The notes under the pieces: generated by a model
What the model saw: only the letters and a program-made list of their open reading frames with translations
Databases searched by the model: none
What the model was told of the DNA's origin: nothing
Program-made: the position numbers and the translations under genes
Shown here: positions 35,962-52,940 of the stretch, piece after piece
Position numbering within the stretch: position 1 is the stretch's first letter
Layout of the letters: the number at the start of each line of letters is the position of its first letter
Assembly (NCBI GenBank): GCA_949358305.1
Contig: OX442314.1
Span: 14,439,060 to 14,503,059 of the forward strand
Length of the DNA stretch: 64,000 bases
Source of the DNA: Strigamia acuminata
Lineage: Eukaryota > Arthropoda > Chilopoda > Geophilomorpha > Linotaeniidae
Direction: 5' to 3'

Positions 35962-38900
35962 ATGGCTGACTGCTGGAAAGTCGAGGCCCCGTTGGCGAAA
36001 TTCGAGACCGAGGAATGGGTTGATTTCAACGATTTCCAGAGTTCCGAAGACGTAGAAAATTCTAACAAGGACTCAAAGAAACCTGCAGAGTACAACGACA
36101 ATTCATTTGCGGACAATTTCAGCGAAACGTTTTCCGGTTCTCTGGAGGATCTTGTGAACACCTTCGACGAGAAAATCACCAAGTGTTTTTGCAATTACGA
36201 TGAAAAGGTGGAAAAATTCGCCCCAGTTCAAGTGAGAACGCAGGAAGAAATCATGAATGAATGCCAGTGAGTACTCGTCTTCCTTATTTTCCATTTTTCT
36301 TACGTAATTTGAAGGCGGTAGATGTTTTTTTCAGTGACGCCCAACGTCGCATTTGCACAATTTCAACTCGAAATTAAAGGGTTGGGATGAGAGAACAGTT
36401 CTAACGGTATTTAAAAATAATAGAACTAGAAAACATGTACACAAAGTCATTAATTGAATAAAAACACGTTGCCTGTCATAAAAACTTGTTCATCTTGTAT
36501 TCAAAACGTCAGCTGTTCCAGGAAATGGTTATTAAGATTAAAGTGAGGGACTTGTGAGTAAAATAAATTTAGGAGTAAAAATTAGAATTTAATTCTGCAT
36601 TAGTGTATTGAGGATGACCTAAATGGAGGGGAAACACATTTGGGCTGTAACCTAGATCGATGCGAGAGTTTCCAAGTGGTTTTCTTGGTATAGTCGTTTC
36701 ACATTGCCCACTTGCTGGCACGGAAACATGGCGCAGGATAGGTAGAAACTCTTGTTTGTGGAATATACATTTTAACGCAGTGCTGGGTTGCCAAAACCGC
36801 CTTGGCCTTGTGTATGGGATCAATATGAAGGAAAAATCTAAATTTAAAAAAAAATCAACCTTGGAACCTTGACAAAAAATGATGATTTATTTAATTGGGG
36901 TTTCCTAGTTACATGTTGTGAGTTACTGTTACGAGCTGGCGGTCAATATTTGACTTTTTATGTTTTATATTTTGCAGTTTTTGTCATAAAAAGTCCTTTA
37001 TGTGTTTGATTGACGTATATTCCTGCAAGGATAATGAGTTTGCTTGTTTTCAAGATTAAAGGAATATTATATTATGTTTACCAAACTAATTTGATTAAAT
37101 TTCGTGTAACTAAGCGACAACTTTGTTTCTGCATTTAAATTTAAGCAGTTGGGATGGTTAATATCGCATATTTTAACTCCAACTTGTTAATTATATAGCC
37201 TTGAGAAGACAATCTTCTCATGTTTATGTAAATCCCATAAATATATTGAGTCACCAAGCTGTAACTGGCCCCATTTATCCGCCGGTTTGTGAGAAATATG
37301 GCGCCAGACTGGTGGATGAAAAGTAATTGGCACTCTGATCCGATCCCTTTGAGATTCAGTGCAGCTTCTGTCTAATAAGATGAATATTGTGTCGCGTTCA
37401 TGATCCAGTGATTCATGGATTGCTTGTTTTTGTGACAAAGAGAAGTTGAAAAAAAAAATGAAAAATTTGTGACGAGTATAAAAATAAAGAACGAATAATT
37501 GCGTGTTTGGTGTAAATAGATTCATTGAACTCGGATCCAAAGTGGGAATCCAAATTAGCCACAAAATGCGTAATAAAAACAAGTAAAAAAGACGCAGGAC
37601 GAGTTTGTTGTCAGCAATCAATATTCGAGCAGATCATGTCTTCGCCCTCTTGCAAAATCAATTGTGTGGAAGAAAGTAACTGCGTTGTTTTTGATGAGTC
37701 TATTAAGAATAAAAAAATAAATATAAAAAAGCAGTTTTAGTCGTTAATCGGATATAAATTTATAACTGATCGATGGAGGAGAAAATGAAGGTTAGAGAAA
37801 TGTCAACCATTGATCCATGCAATTTTTTTAATGCAGGTTTGTACCTTTGAATTGTTACGATCGTTATTATTACTAATGTCGTATGATTAATGAATATGTG
37901 GCGTTTTATTGTGCAGACAAACTGGAGCCAAAAAGGGTTTTTCCTTTTACTCCCAATATGCCGTTTTTATTTGACCGAAGTTTGAGGTTGTCATGGGAAC
38001 TAACTGCAAACTTGTGTTGTCAAGGCGTCCATATTGGATTTTAATTGAGAACAGCGGTCCAAGGTTATGAAAGTTCATTTAATATGAATGAAAAAACGAA
38101 AAAAATCCCATAAAATGCATCAAATTTTAATTTTTTATGTGTAGATTATGTGGTTTTGAGTCTCTGATGATTGAAATTCTTTTTTGTATTGCTAAGAATG
38201 GTGGTTTTGCGGGATTTGTCCCGGTTTCCCGATGGGATGACTCGGGACAGCGAAATGTCCCGGTTTTAGTAAAATTTTGTCAAAATTTTTCGAAAAAAAA
38301 TGAGGAAATTACATTTTAGAAAAAATTGCCACAATATTGTAACTTTTATGAATTTTTTTTTAATTTTTAATTTTTTTGTTTAATTTTTATAATGTTTAAT
38401 TTTTTTTAAATAAAATTTTCAGATTTTAAAATTTTTTTAGAAGAAAGTTTTGAAAAATAATTTTTTTTCGTGTGTCCCCGTTTGTTTTCCCAAAAATCTG
38501 GTCGCCCAAGGTTGTGTCTGTCTTTCTAATTTCCCGTTTGAGGACAAAAAAGGTTCAGTAGATAATAATAAAAAAAATAGGATGGAGGTTATAGCTTAAT
38601 ACTAATGATACCAATAGTTATATCTACCCTTAATTAGATTAGGTTCATTAGAGGGGAAAGAACGGCCAGTAAATTGGTGTTTATTTTAGCAGCATTTGTT
38701 ATTTATTAATTAAAACTAAAATTGGAATTTTATTTTTGTTTGAGGAAATTGCGTTTGTGTAAAATGCGCATCTGTCTATCGTTTAAATGCAGATAACAAG
38801 GTGCGTATGTTCTAGCGAATGGCAATAATTTATAATTAATTAATGGGTGGGTGGTGTTGGTTACATATGGTTTGAAGTTGTTAATTAATTAAAGCAGGGA

Positions 38901-40127
38901 GGTTTCAATATTTCAAATTAAATTTATAAAATATGTGATTTTATCTTTTCAGAATGTGGTGGACCATAACCGGCAATTTTGGTAACATATTACCTATAGA
39001 TTGGTCAAAATCGTATGCAAGAAAACTCCATATGCCGACACTTAATTTAAATGACAAAAGGGTAAAAATTAAAATATATTTTTTATTTTTATTATTTTTA
39101 ACCTTTGACATTTGACATTTTTAGGAAAGAGATTCGAGCGAGGATTTAGATTATGACGACGAAGACGACGATGTGGCTAAAGATTTAGATCTGCACTCTC
39201 TGATTATCTCCAGTTTGCAGCAAGAACCGATGTTCACTGCGGAGGAAGTACTGGAAGAGATCGACGAGATAATGCAGGTTAGTTAATTGCTTGGAAAGAG
39301 AGTACGGGTTATAAACTTTAATACAAATGTTCTCTTTTATTTTGCGCAGCAACAGGATACGCCGTCTACTGAGGACGGGCACGATTCCGATTGTTCGCCG
39401 ACACTATCAACCGATCCGTTGGAACTCAAGGGCAAAGCGGCCATATCGTCGCCTGTGTATGAAGAAAGTGAGTGTTTGTTTGAGTTTTGGATTTCAAGAA
39501 GTTTTTGAGAAATAATTTTTTTTTTTTTTTTTTTTTAAATAGAATTGAAGACATTATCACTAGTGCAGCTGAATGAATTATACGTTGAATTGGAAAGCAT
39601 GATCAAAGATTATTCCGAAACTTTAATCCAAGAATTAGCTTTAAGAGACGAGTTGGAGTATGAGAAGGAACTGAAGAATACATTCATTTCTTTGCTGCTC
39701 AGTGTACAAAATAAAAGACGCCAGTACAATTTGGAAAAGAAGCGTAAAGGGAGAGTTTCGGGACCGAATGGGACGGAACCCAAAGTGAGAAAATTATCGA
39801 TTTTTTTTTTAAAAAATTATTTTAATTTTTTTTATTTTTATATTTCTAGTATTTGACAACTGTTATTCCTTATCACACTGGACTGGGACCACCTTCTAAT
39901 CCAACGTTACAAGTATTAATTAAAAGTAAATAAAAAAAGGAGAATTCGGTAATAAATTGTAAAATTAAATTGTTTTTTATTATCAGTTTTGCAGGCTATT
40001 AATGATGATAGTCCTACAGTTCCAACATTGTTGACAGATTACATTTTGAAAGGTAAAATTGTAAGTTTAAATTAATATATTGGTTTTGTAATGTTTTTTT
40101 GGTGCTCAAGTTTTATGTCCGACATGA
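35962..40127 (+). CDS. unc-76: FEZ / unc-76, kinesin-1 cargo adaptor
   Basis: Fasciculation and elongation protein zeta, a mostly disordered dimeric adaptor linking cargo to kinesin-1 for axonal transport. Exons: 35962-36266, 38953-39061, 39125-39277, 39350-39467, 39543-39784, 39850-39925, 39987-40052, 40111-40127; 361 aa (human FEZ2 about 353). The start is at MADCWKVEAPLAKFE; in-frame ATGs also exist at 35899 and 35950. Visible family blocks: SLEDLVNTFDEKI, GNILPIDWSKSYARKLHMPTL, a Glu/Asp-rich stretch, IISSLQQEPMFTAEEVLEEID, the coiled coil VQLNELYVELESMIKDYSE with ELALRDELEYEKELKN, and YLTTVIPYHTGLGPPS. The last exon is 17 nt and adds VLCPT, the conserved C-terminus; reading through the preceding donor instead would give GKIVSLN and stop. 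Intron 1 is 2.7 kb. Confidence 0.95.
36267..38952 (+). other. unc-76: FEZ intron 1, 2.7 kb
   Basis: No conserved exon found. A short non-A/T-rich island at about 38200-38270 is rich in CGGGA/TCCCG strings pointing both ways, possibly a transposon remnant. Confidence 0.45.
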
Positions 40128-41612
40128 AGACAGAGAAAAGAAACGAAAAGAAGTTACTTTTTTTGAATAACTGCTCCGTATTTCATCATTGTCCTTGCCT
40201 CTGATAATGTGTATCAAATCCATGTTCATCGCATTTCTCTTTCAGAAAATTAATATATTTAGTGCCATTGATTTCACATTTAAACGCCTCAGGTGCCATG
40301 CTTTAGCCGAATCGTACTAGTGTGACAATTTCTATTCGTTGTGAATTCCAACATTCAGTTTGTTACACATTGAATTAGCTCATAGCAAGGTTGATCTTTA
40401 GGAGCCAGTAAGAAAGAAAAATATTTAAAAAAATATATAATAGCTTAGTAAACATGAGGATTTGCCGAGGCGGTTTTCAGATAGAGGAATTTATTGTCAA
40501 GAAATGACAAGATTTCGATTTAATGCAGTATTATTTAAGTAACGGTGAACTGCCTAACACAAAAAGATTTTAAAAAATTTAATTTACTGTTGCGAGACTC
40601 AAAAATGTTAAGTTTTATTTGAGAAGAAAATACGGGGCTGCTTTAATCTATTTCATGTTCCTGCTCAAGTGCAATATTTGTGGTTGTTGAGCAGTCACCG
40701 GGATTTAACACAAATTATGTTTTATTATAAATATAATGAGATTATTAGTCATGTTGCTCTCTGTAGTGTATAATTCAATGATCCAATGTATATCTGATCA
40801 AAGAACAACGATCGAAGACACTTTTTTGTTACCATTTTATTTTTATTTTTCATGTAAATTATTTCAGCTTTTTGTTACTGTTCTAATAGTGTTTGGACTG
40901 TAATTCTGTTGTGATTGTAAAAAAAAAATTGTGCAGGTTGTAACATTTTACAAAAACCACTGAATATTGGTGCTGTGATTACCTTAATTATACTCATTTG
41001 TACAAATTAGTTTGTTCATATGTAAAATGCTAGCTTTTAAAATTAATTTTAAATCATTTCAAATCAGGGATTTACCGTTACAATTTTTTTTTCTTTTTCA
41101 TACTGTAATGTACCCGCACACTGCAAGAAGTTATCGAGGCATCTTTTTGCAATTCTGCAGCTTTTAATGCATGTGGTAAGCAACCAAACAAAAAAAAATA
41201 AACGAGGTACATTTTGATTACTTTATTATAATAATAATAACCACCTTGTGGAGTCAAATTACAGAATTGCAAAATAAAAGAAAATAAAAACTCACGTAAT
41301 GATGTTAGGCATAGTTGAAATATAGGGAAATATTTTTAAGAGTATGAATCAGCAAATGCTTTTTATGAATACTACAAGATGGAAAATATCAAAAAACCAA
41401 CTTTCTCTGAAAACACTGATTATAGTGATAAAATTTATATCAGCAAGTGACATTACACTAAACTATGACACTCATATTTTTTTCGAAAAGTGGTTATTCA
41501 GTAGATTGTGTAATGGCACCACATCAAACTAAAAATGAAGTGGATATAGAATTTAACCCTTTTATTGGATACGAAGATTATGAAACACTGCGAAAAGCGA
41601 CTGATTCAAGTC
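40128..41612. other. Tail-to-tail 3' UTRs of FEZ (+) and the SR gene (-)
   Basis: No conserved coding sequence. A perfect 13-bp inverted repeat (TTTTGCAATTCTG at 41145-41157 and its complement at 41262-41274) is the only structure noticed. Confidence 0.45.
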
Positions 41613-44534
41613 CTATTCGTCCTTGTTATTTTTTTCCGGCGATCTGTCTCCATCTTTTTCCGGCGACTTGGAGCGCGAGTGGGAACGAGACTTGGACTTG
41701 CTCTTTTCCTTGCTCTTGCTGCGGCTCTGGGAGCGCGATTTGCTGCGATCGTGAGAGTTGCTTCGGGATCTGGACTTAGATTTAGACTTGGAACGAGACC
41801 GGGACCTTGATCGGGAAGTTGATTTGGAACGTGACTTTGAGCGAGATCGCGAACGAGAATGACTCCTGCTGCGAGACTTGCTGTGGCTTCCTGAACGCGA
41901 TCTCGACCTGGACCTGGAAACGGACCCACTACACTCGTCAATTGGTAAGCGCTTTTTCTTATCAAAAACACCAAGAAACATTTCATACCTGCGGCGTCTG
42001 TGCGATTTGTCTTCAATTAGTCTCACTCGCCGACCGTTCAGCTCGGTGTCGTTCAATTTCTCAATCGCATTCTTCATATCCGCATACGTCGCAAACTCAA
42101 CAACTCTGAAATAAACATTAAATCAATTAAAACTAAATTAATCAAACAAATCAACTCAAATTACCCTTCATTTCGATGCTGCTTGTGTGCATCAGCATAG
42201 GTCACCTCTCCAGCTTGCCTCATGTAGTCTTTCAAGTCCTTAACGTATTACAAAAAAAACCAAGTTAAACACCGTTCGTTCGAAATAAATCCAAACTCAA
42301 CCACCAATTGGCCCAACTTTAGACCACAAAGCCCCGGCTTCAGTGTCCTTTCATTGAGTTCCACTTACCATCATCATCCCCCACCAAAAGAATAAATAAA
42401 TCAAAATTAAAACTAATTTTAAACAAAAAAATAAAAATAATAAAAAATAACAAATTAAATTTAAAATTAAAGTTTTTCTCGACATATGTTGAGGCCATAT
42501 TCTCCTCCTCCTTATTTCCTCGAGTGGCATATCGCATCGTGAGCTAAAACTGCATCGTCATAGCTTAGGCATAGGTAGTATTTTGTATTTTGTTTTAACA
42601 CGAACATTAAAGAGACAAAATAAAAGGCGTTTTCATAATCGCACAAAAAATTACCTTTTAAAGTAAGCTTTTATGCACGACAATACATCTCAATGAACCC
42701 CGAGATTGAGTAGTAGGGTAGTGGGACGAAGGTGGCCTCTCCTAAACCCTGGCATCAGATTCGGTTGTAGCCAGACTGGACCAGACCAACCGCACTCAAT
42801 TTTTCGACCATCGTTTGGGTGGGGAAGCCATGGCCAGACCACGTGGCTCCCCCTTTCGTCCCGGGCATCAGCATTGTGGGGATGAAAACTTCCGCCATTT
42901 TTGGCAAGCCAAACCAAGCTTTCTATTGCGTGCATGTGTGTGTGGATGGACCGACTGGCGCCAGAACCACATCATGGTGGATGGAACCCGAATTGGTGCC
43001 ATACGATTGGTAGTGGTTGGTAGTAGAACGGATCTTACTCATCACTTCGCCAATGATATGGAACGCTGAATGCCCTTTAATCGACATCGCCCTCAACCAC
43101 ACTGTGTGGGGTAGGTAGGCAACGCCTGACACGCTCTCCCTCTACTAGGAAGGTGAATCGCTCACATCAACCTCAAACTCCGCGATGATAGCCAACTTAG
43201 GGGGTCTTAGAAAGAAACATTACATGTAACACAACATCATACGCAAAATAAACAAACATGGGGTCAGTTCTACTGTATAAAAATATTCATTAACAAAACC
43301 CTTTTTTAAAAAAATATCAAAAAAATATTCAAAACAAAATAGAACCACTAAACTTGTGATTAGCAAATTTAGTACATATATAATATTTAAATATATATAT
43401 ATATCATGCACTAGTCGGGTTAAAAAATACATACATGACTTGTATTCATTTTTTGTTTTTCATTTTTTTTTGTTGCAGGGCTAACATACGTTCCTGTAGA
43501 ATAATCCCTCAATGTGAGCTGGTGACGTCAAACACCCAGCAATTAAAGCGCAGCACCAGTCACACATTGCTCAAGAACTGTCCCCATGCCGGAGCGGAGG
43601 TTTGTCAATTTTGTTTTGTCAAAATTAAAAGAAATTTAAATAACTTTTATCAAAACAATTACGGCTTAACTACTATCCCATTTTACCTGCCAGCTGACTC
43701 TGCTTGATAAGTTCTCCACGATCAATCTGTATTCGGTTCTCGTAGGGGGTCCATACCTTGAACTACAAACACCAATTAGCAATGCTTCTCTACATTTCCG
43801 CAATTATATTCTTACTTATCACGACCGCCATTCCGTCTGCGGGGAGGGGCTCTTGGACCCCTACTCCTTCCGCGCCAAAGGTCACTTCCGTGTGGAGTTC
43901 CTCGAGCATGTTCAACGGAAACTCTTAATTGGAAAAAAATTTTAAATTAAAAAACTATTTCACGAAAGAAAAAAAAAACATTGATAAAATCGTTTTTAAA
44001 TTGTATAAAAATTCAGTACACGTTGGGAAGTTTTCCGCATGGATTCTAAGTCCCGAAAGATGTAGTCATCATATATATTTTATTTTAAAGTTTTAGATAG
44101 ATTACATGATGATTAACCAGATAAGAGATTTTTTTTTGTTTTTAATTACCTTTCACCGAGTAATTCCTTGCCATTTAATTCGTAAACGGCATCATCGGCA
44201 TCTCTATAGTCGTCGAATTCCTATTTAATAATGAATTTAAATTATTAAAAGTGTTACATTTTTTATCAATTTGATTTTGATTAAATTAAAATTTCAGTAC
44301 ACGTTGGGATATGTTATCCTCATGGATCATAGGTCCCGAAAGATGTAGTCATCATTTTTTAAATTTATTTTTAACATGTAAAATAATGAATAATTTTATT
44401 TTGTTACTTACCACAAATCCAAACCCATTTTTAAGGAGGATTTCTCGAATTCTTCCGTATCCCTTGAAGAATTTTTCAAGATCCCTTTCACGAACGTCGT
44501 AATTTAAACGCCCCACGTAAACTCTGGTCCCCAT
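41613..44534 (-). CDS. B52: SR splicing factor, two RRMs plus RS domain (SRSF4/5/6, B52-like)
   Basis: Nuclear splicing regulator that binds exonic enhancers. Exons on the minus strand: 44534-44412, 44220-44150, 43923-43816, 43756-43687, 42238-42165, 42105-41613; 312 aa. RRM1 starts at residue 2 with RNP2 VYVGRL and RNP1-type KNGFGFVEF. A Gly/Arg linker ([22 protein letters not shown]) follows, then RRM2 ([21 protein letters not shown]) with the SWQDLKD heptapeptide diagnostic of two-RRM SR proteins. The RS domain (about 212-290) consists of RS/KS dipeptides. A hydrophobic stretch [19 protein letters not shown] between RRM2 and RS begins with a donor-like GTATGA, but splicing it out breaks the RS frame. 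The ATG is preceded directly by an acceptor (GTAG/A), so the 5' UTR is split. Two introns hold snoRNA candidates and one holds a poison exon candidate. SRSF4, 5 and 6 cannot be separated. Confidence 0.94.
42655..43205 (-). other. B52: Candidate poison cassette exon of the SR gene
   Basis: Inside the 1.45-kb intron between the two RRM2 exons lies a 551-nt block, clearly less A/T-rich than the intron around it. It is bounded on the minus strand by a strong acceptor (TTTCTTTCTAAG, ending at 43206) and a donor (AAAAG/GTAATT, at 42654). Entering in phase 0 from the upstream exon it reads ACC CCC TAA, a stop at the third codon. Many SR genes control their own level by including such exons and triggering nonsense-mediated decay. 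Exon boundaries are inferred. Confidence 0.55.
44008..44078 (-). ncRNA. C/D-box snoRNA candidate, copy A (intron 2 of SR gene)
   Basis: On the minus strand: box C ATGATGA at 44072-44066 and box D CTGA at 44016-44013, 60 nt overall, in A/T flanks able to form a short terminal stem. Just after box C is the guide-like CATCTTTCGGG, complementary to CCCGAAAGATG, which from memory is a conserved large-subunit rRNA stretch. Before box D is TCCCAACGTGTA, a second possible guide whose target I do not recognise. An internal GGAA/TTCC hairpin is conserved in form with copy B. Confidence 0.78.
44289..44360 (-). ncRNA. C/D-box snoRNA candidate, copy B (intron 1 of SR gene)
   Basis: Paralogue of copy A in the neighbouring intron. 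On the minus strand: box C ATGATGA at 44355-44349 and box D CTGA at 44297-44294, with the same guide-like CATCTTTCGGG and CCCAACGTGTA. An ATGAGGA could serve as box C'. The internal hairpin stem is GGATA/TATCC where copy A has GGAA/TTCC, so pairing is kept while sequence changed. Confidence 0.8.
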
Positions 44535-46126
44535 TCTACAACAAAATTAGGAAAAAATGGCATTAGTCTTAACTTTCAAAAAAGAATATGCCTCGTGGTT
44601 AGCACAAAAGGAACGGCCGCCATTGCCATATTGTTCACGTTTGCCGAATTTCAACTGATCGAAAAACAGTTTGATTTATTCTTTCGTTATTCTTTTACTT
44701 CGCTTTTGAATTTAAAATATATTTAAATATTGTTTTGGCTCTAAACGTTCGCACATTGGCTACATAGGACTGAAATCGGCCTATATTGAAACGAAAAGTT
44801 AAAGATGGCCGCATTTTCAACTTACTCTTGTTACTTTCGAAAATCACCGAAATTTCTGATAGTAATATCGCAAAAGGCTAACAATTGGTACATAAATGGC
44901 AAATAGTACTTACTGAATCGTCTCAATATATCGGTGCGATTTCAGCGATGAAATTTGCAGTAAATCTTCTGTACTGCGAACACCGCACGTACTCGAACAC
45001 ACGAAACAAGACAAAGATGTAAGGCGGCTACGGGGTTCCCTATTTTTGCACGGTATCAGTACTGGCGTCACATGACGTATTTATACTACGGTAACCGAGA
45101 GGACCGATTTTCAGTTTAAAAATTGTATACCATAAAAATACACAAATAGAAGAGCAAACCACAAATTTTTGTAAAAAATATCAAACGAACTTATCAAGAT
45201 TGGTTTTGTTGTGTGTCTCGGGATTACAGATTATTTACCAGTAAAACTACAATAAAATTTGCAAAATTATCTTTTCAAAAAATGTTTTTGAATAAATAAA
45301 TTTTTAAAATGTTCTTAGTTATTTTGTTGCAATTATCTACTATTTTTCTACCATTTCTGCAATTAAAATCAGATATAAAAAAAATTAGTTGATACAATGG
45401 CTATTGTATCTTTATTTGTATTTTAAAGCAAAGTAAGGAATTGAGAGTCTTTTAAATACTTTTTTCTTCCAACCAACATTTAATTTTATCCTAAAATTTA
45501 AAAAAAATATAAATTATATTTGTTCTTTATAATATTTTCCCGCCAAATGACATTTGAGCCATCTGGGTCGAGAGTAGGAATTCAATGGCGGACTGCGACT
45601 GCCCTCTTTGCGAGTTAAAACATGGGATGGTTTTTATCGGGGAAGTTCAGCCATTGGCAGACAGTTTCAGTCATTCGCCATTTTGTGTTACGGACGTCGT
45701 AAGTCTACTCGACATTACAATGTTTGCAATCAAGTTAAGCAGTAATTCTGTGTAAGCGTAAGTATTCCCACTTCGTTATGTGTATGACCGCTAATGGACA
45801 CAAAAATAATAATTGTTTATTACTATTCATTTAGACTTAGTCTGAGCTATCGTAAGAGGAATTTCTACTAGGCCTATTAGAAAACATTCCACATAAGCCT
45901 AATTCGTAAAGGAAATTTGTTTTTGCTATGATTTGAAGGTATTTTTTTTCTTTCCTAGTCGCAAAAAAGGTGCATACGAACGATTTGCGTTCTTTTCAAT
46001 ACAATTGGTCAAAACAACAGTTTTAAAACAATAGCATCGCAGTTTGTGTTTTACCAGCTTGCATGTGTTTTGAACTTTAAGCTTTTATTTATTTGGATTT
46101 ATTGGTTTTTTGTTTTTTTTTTAGAA
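44535..46126. promoter_or_regulatory. Divergent promoter region of the SR gene (-) and INO80 (+)
   Basis: ATGGCGGC-like motifs lie at 44616-44623 (minus), 44805-44812 (plus, ATGGCCGC) and 45585-45592 (plus, ATGGCGGA). A probable noncoding first exon of INO80 ends at 45757 with the donor GTAAGTATT and joins the acceptor at 46124, two bases before the start codon. The SR gene also has a split 5' UTR. The middle (about 45120-45540) is plain A/T-rich DNA. Confidence 0.55.

Positions 46127-52940
<6,814 letters not shown>

Noticed and set aside
41606-42016. 136-aa Pro/Gly-rich frame antisense-shifted to the RS domain
   Set aside because: It is the other frame of the same RS repeat DNA; the RS frame matches SR proteins.
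42340-42400. GATGATGATGG followed by CTGA as a third snoRNA (minus strand)
   Set aside because: The spacing is too short (about 38 nt), there is no terminal stem, and no resemblance to the two good candidates.
42690-43132. Several open frames in the SR-gene intron
   Set aside because: Shadows of the GC-richer candidate poison exon; the frame entered by splicing stops at once.
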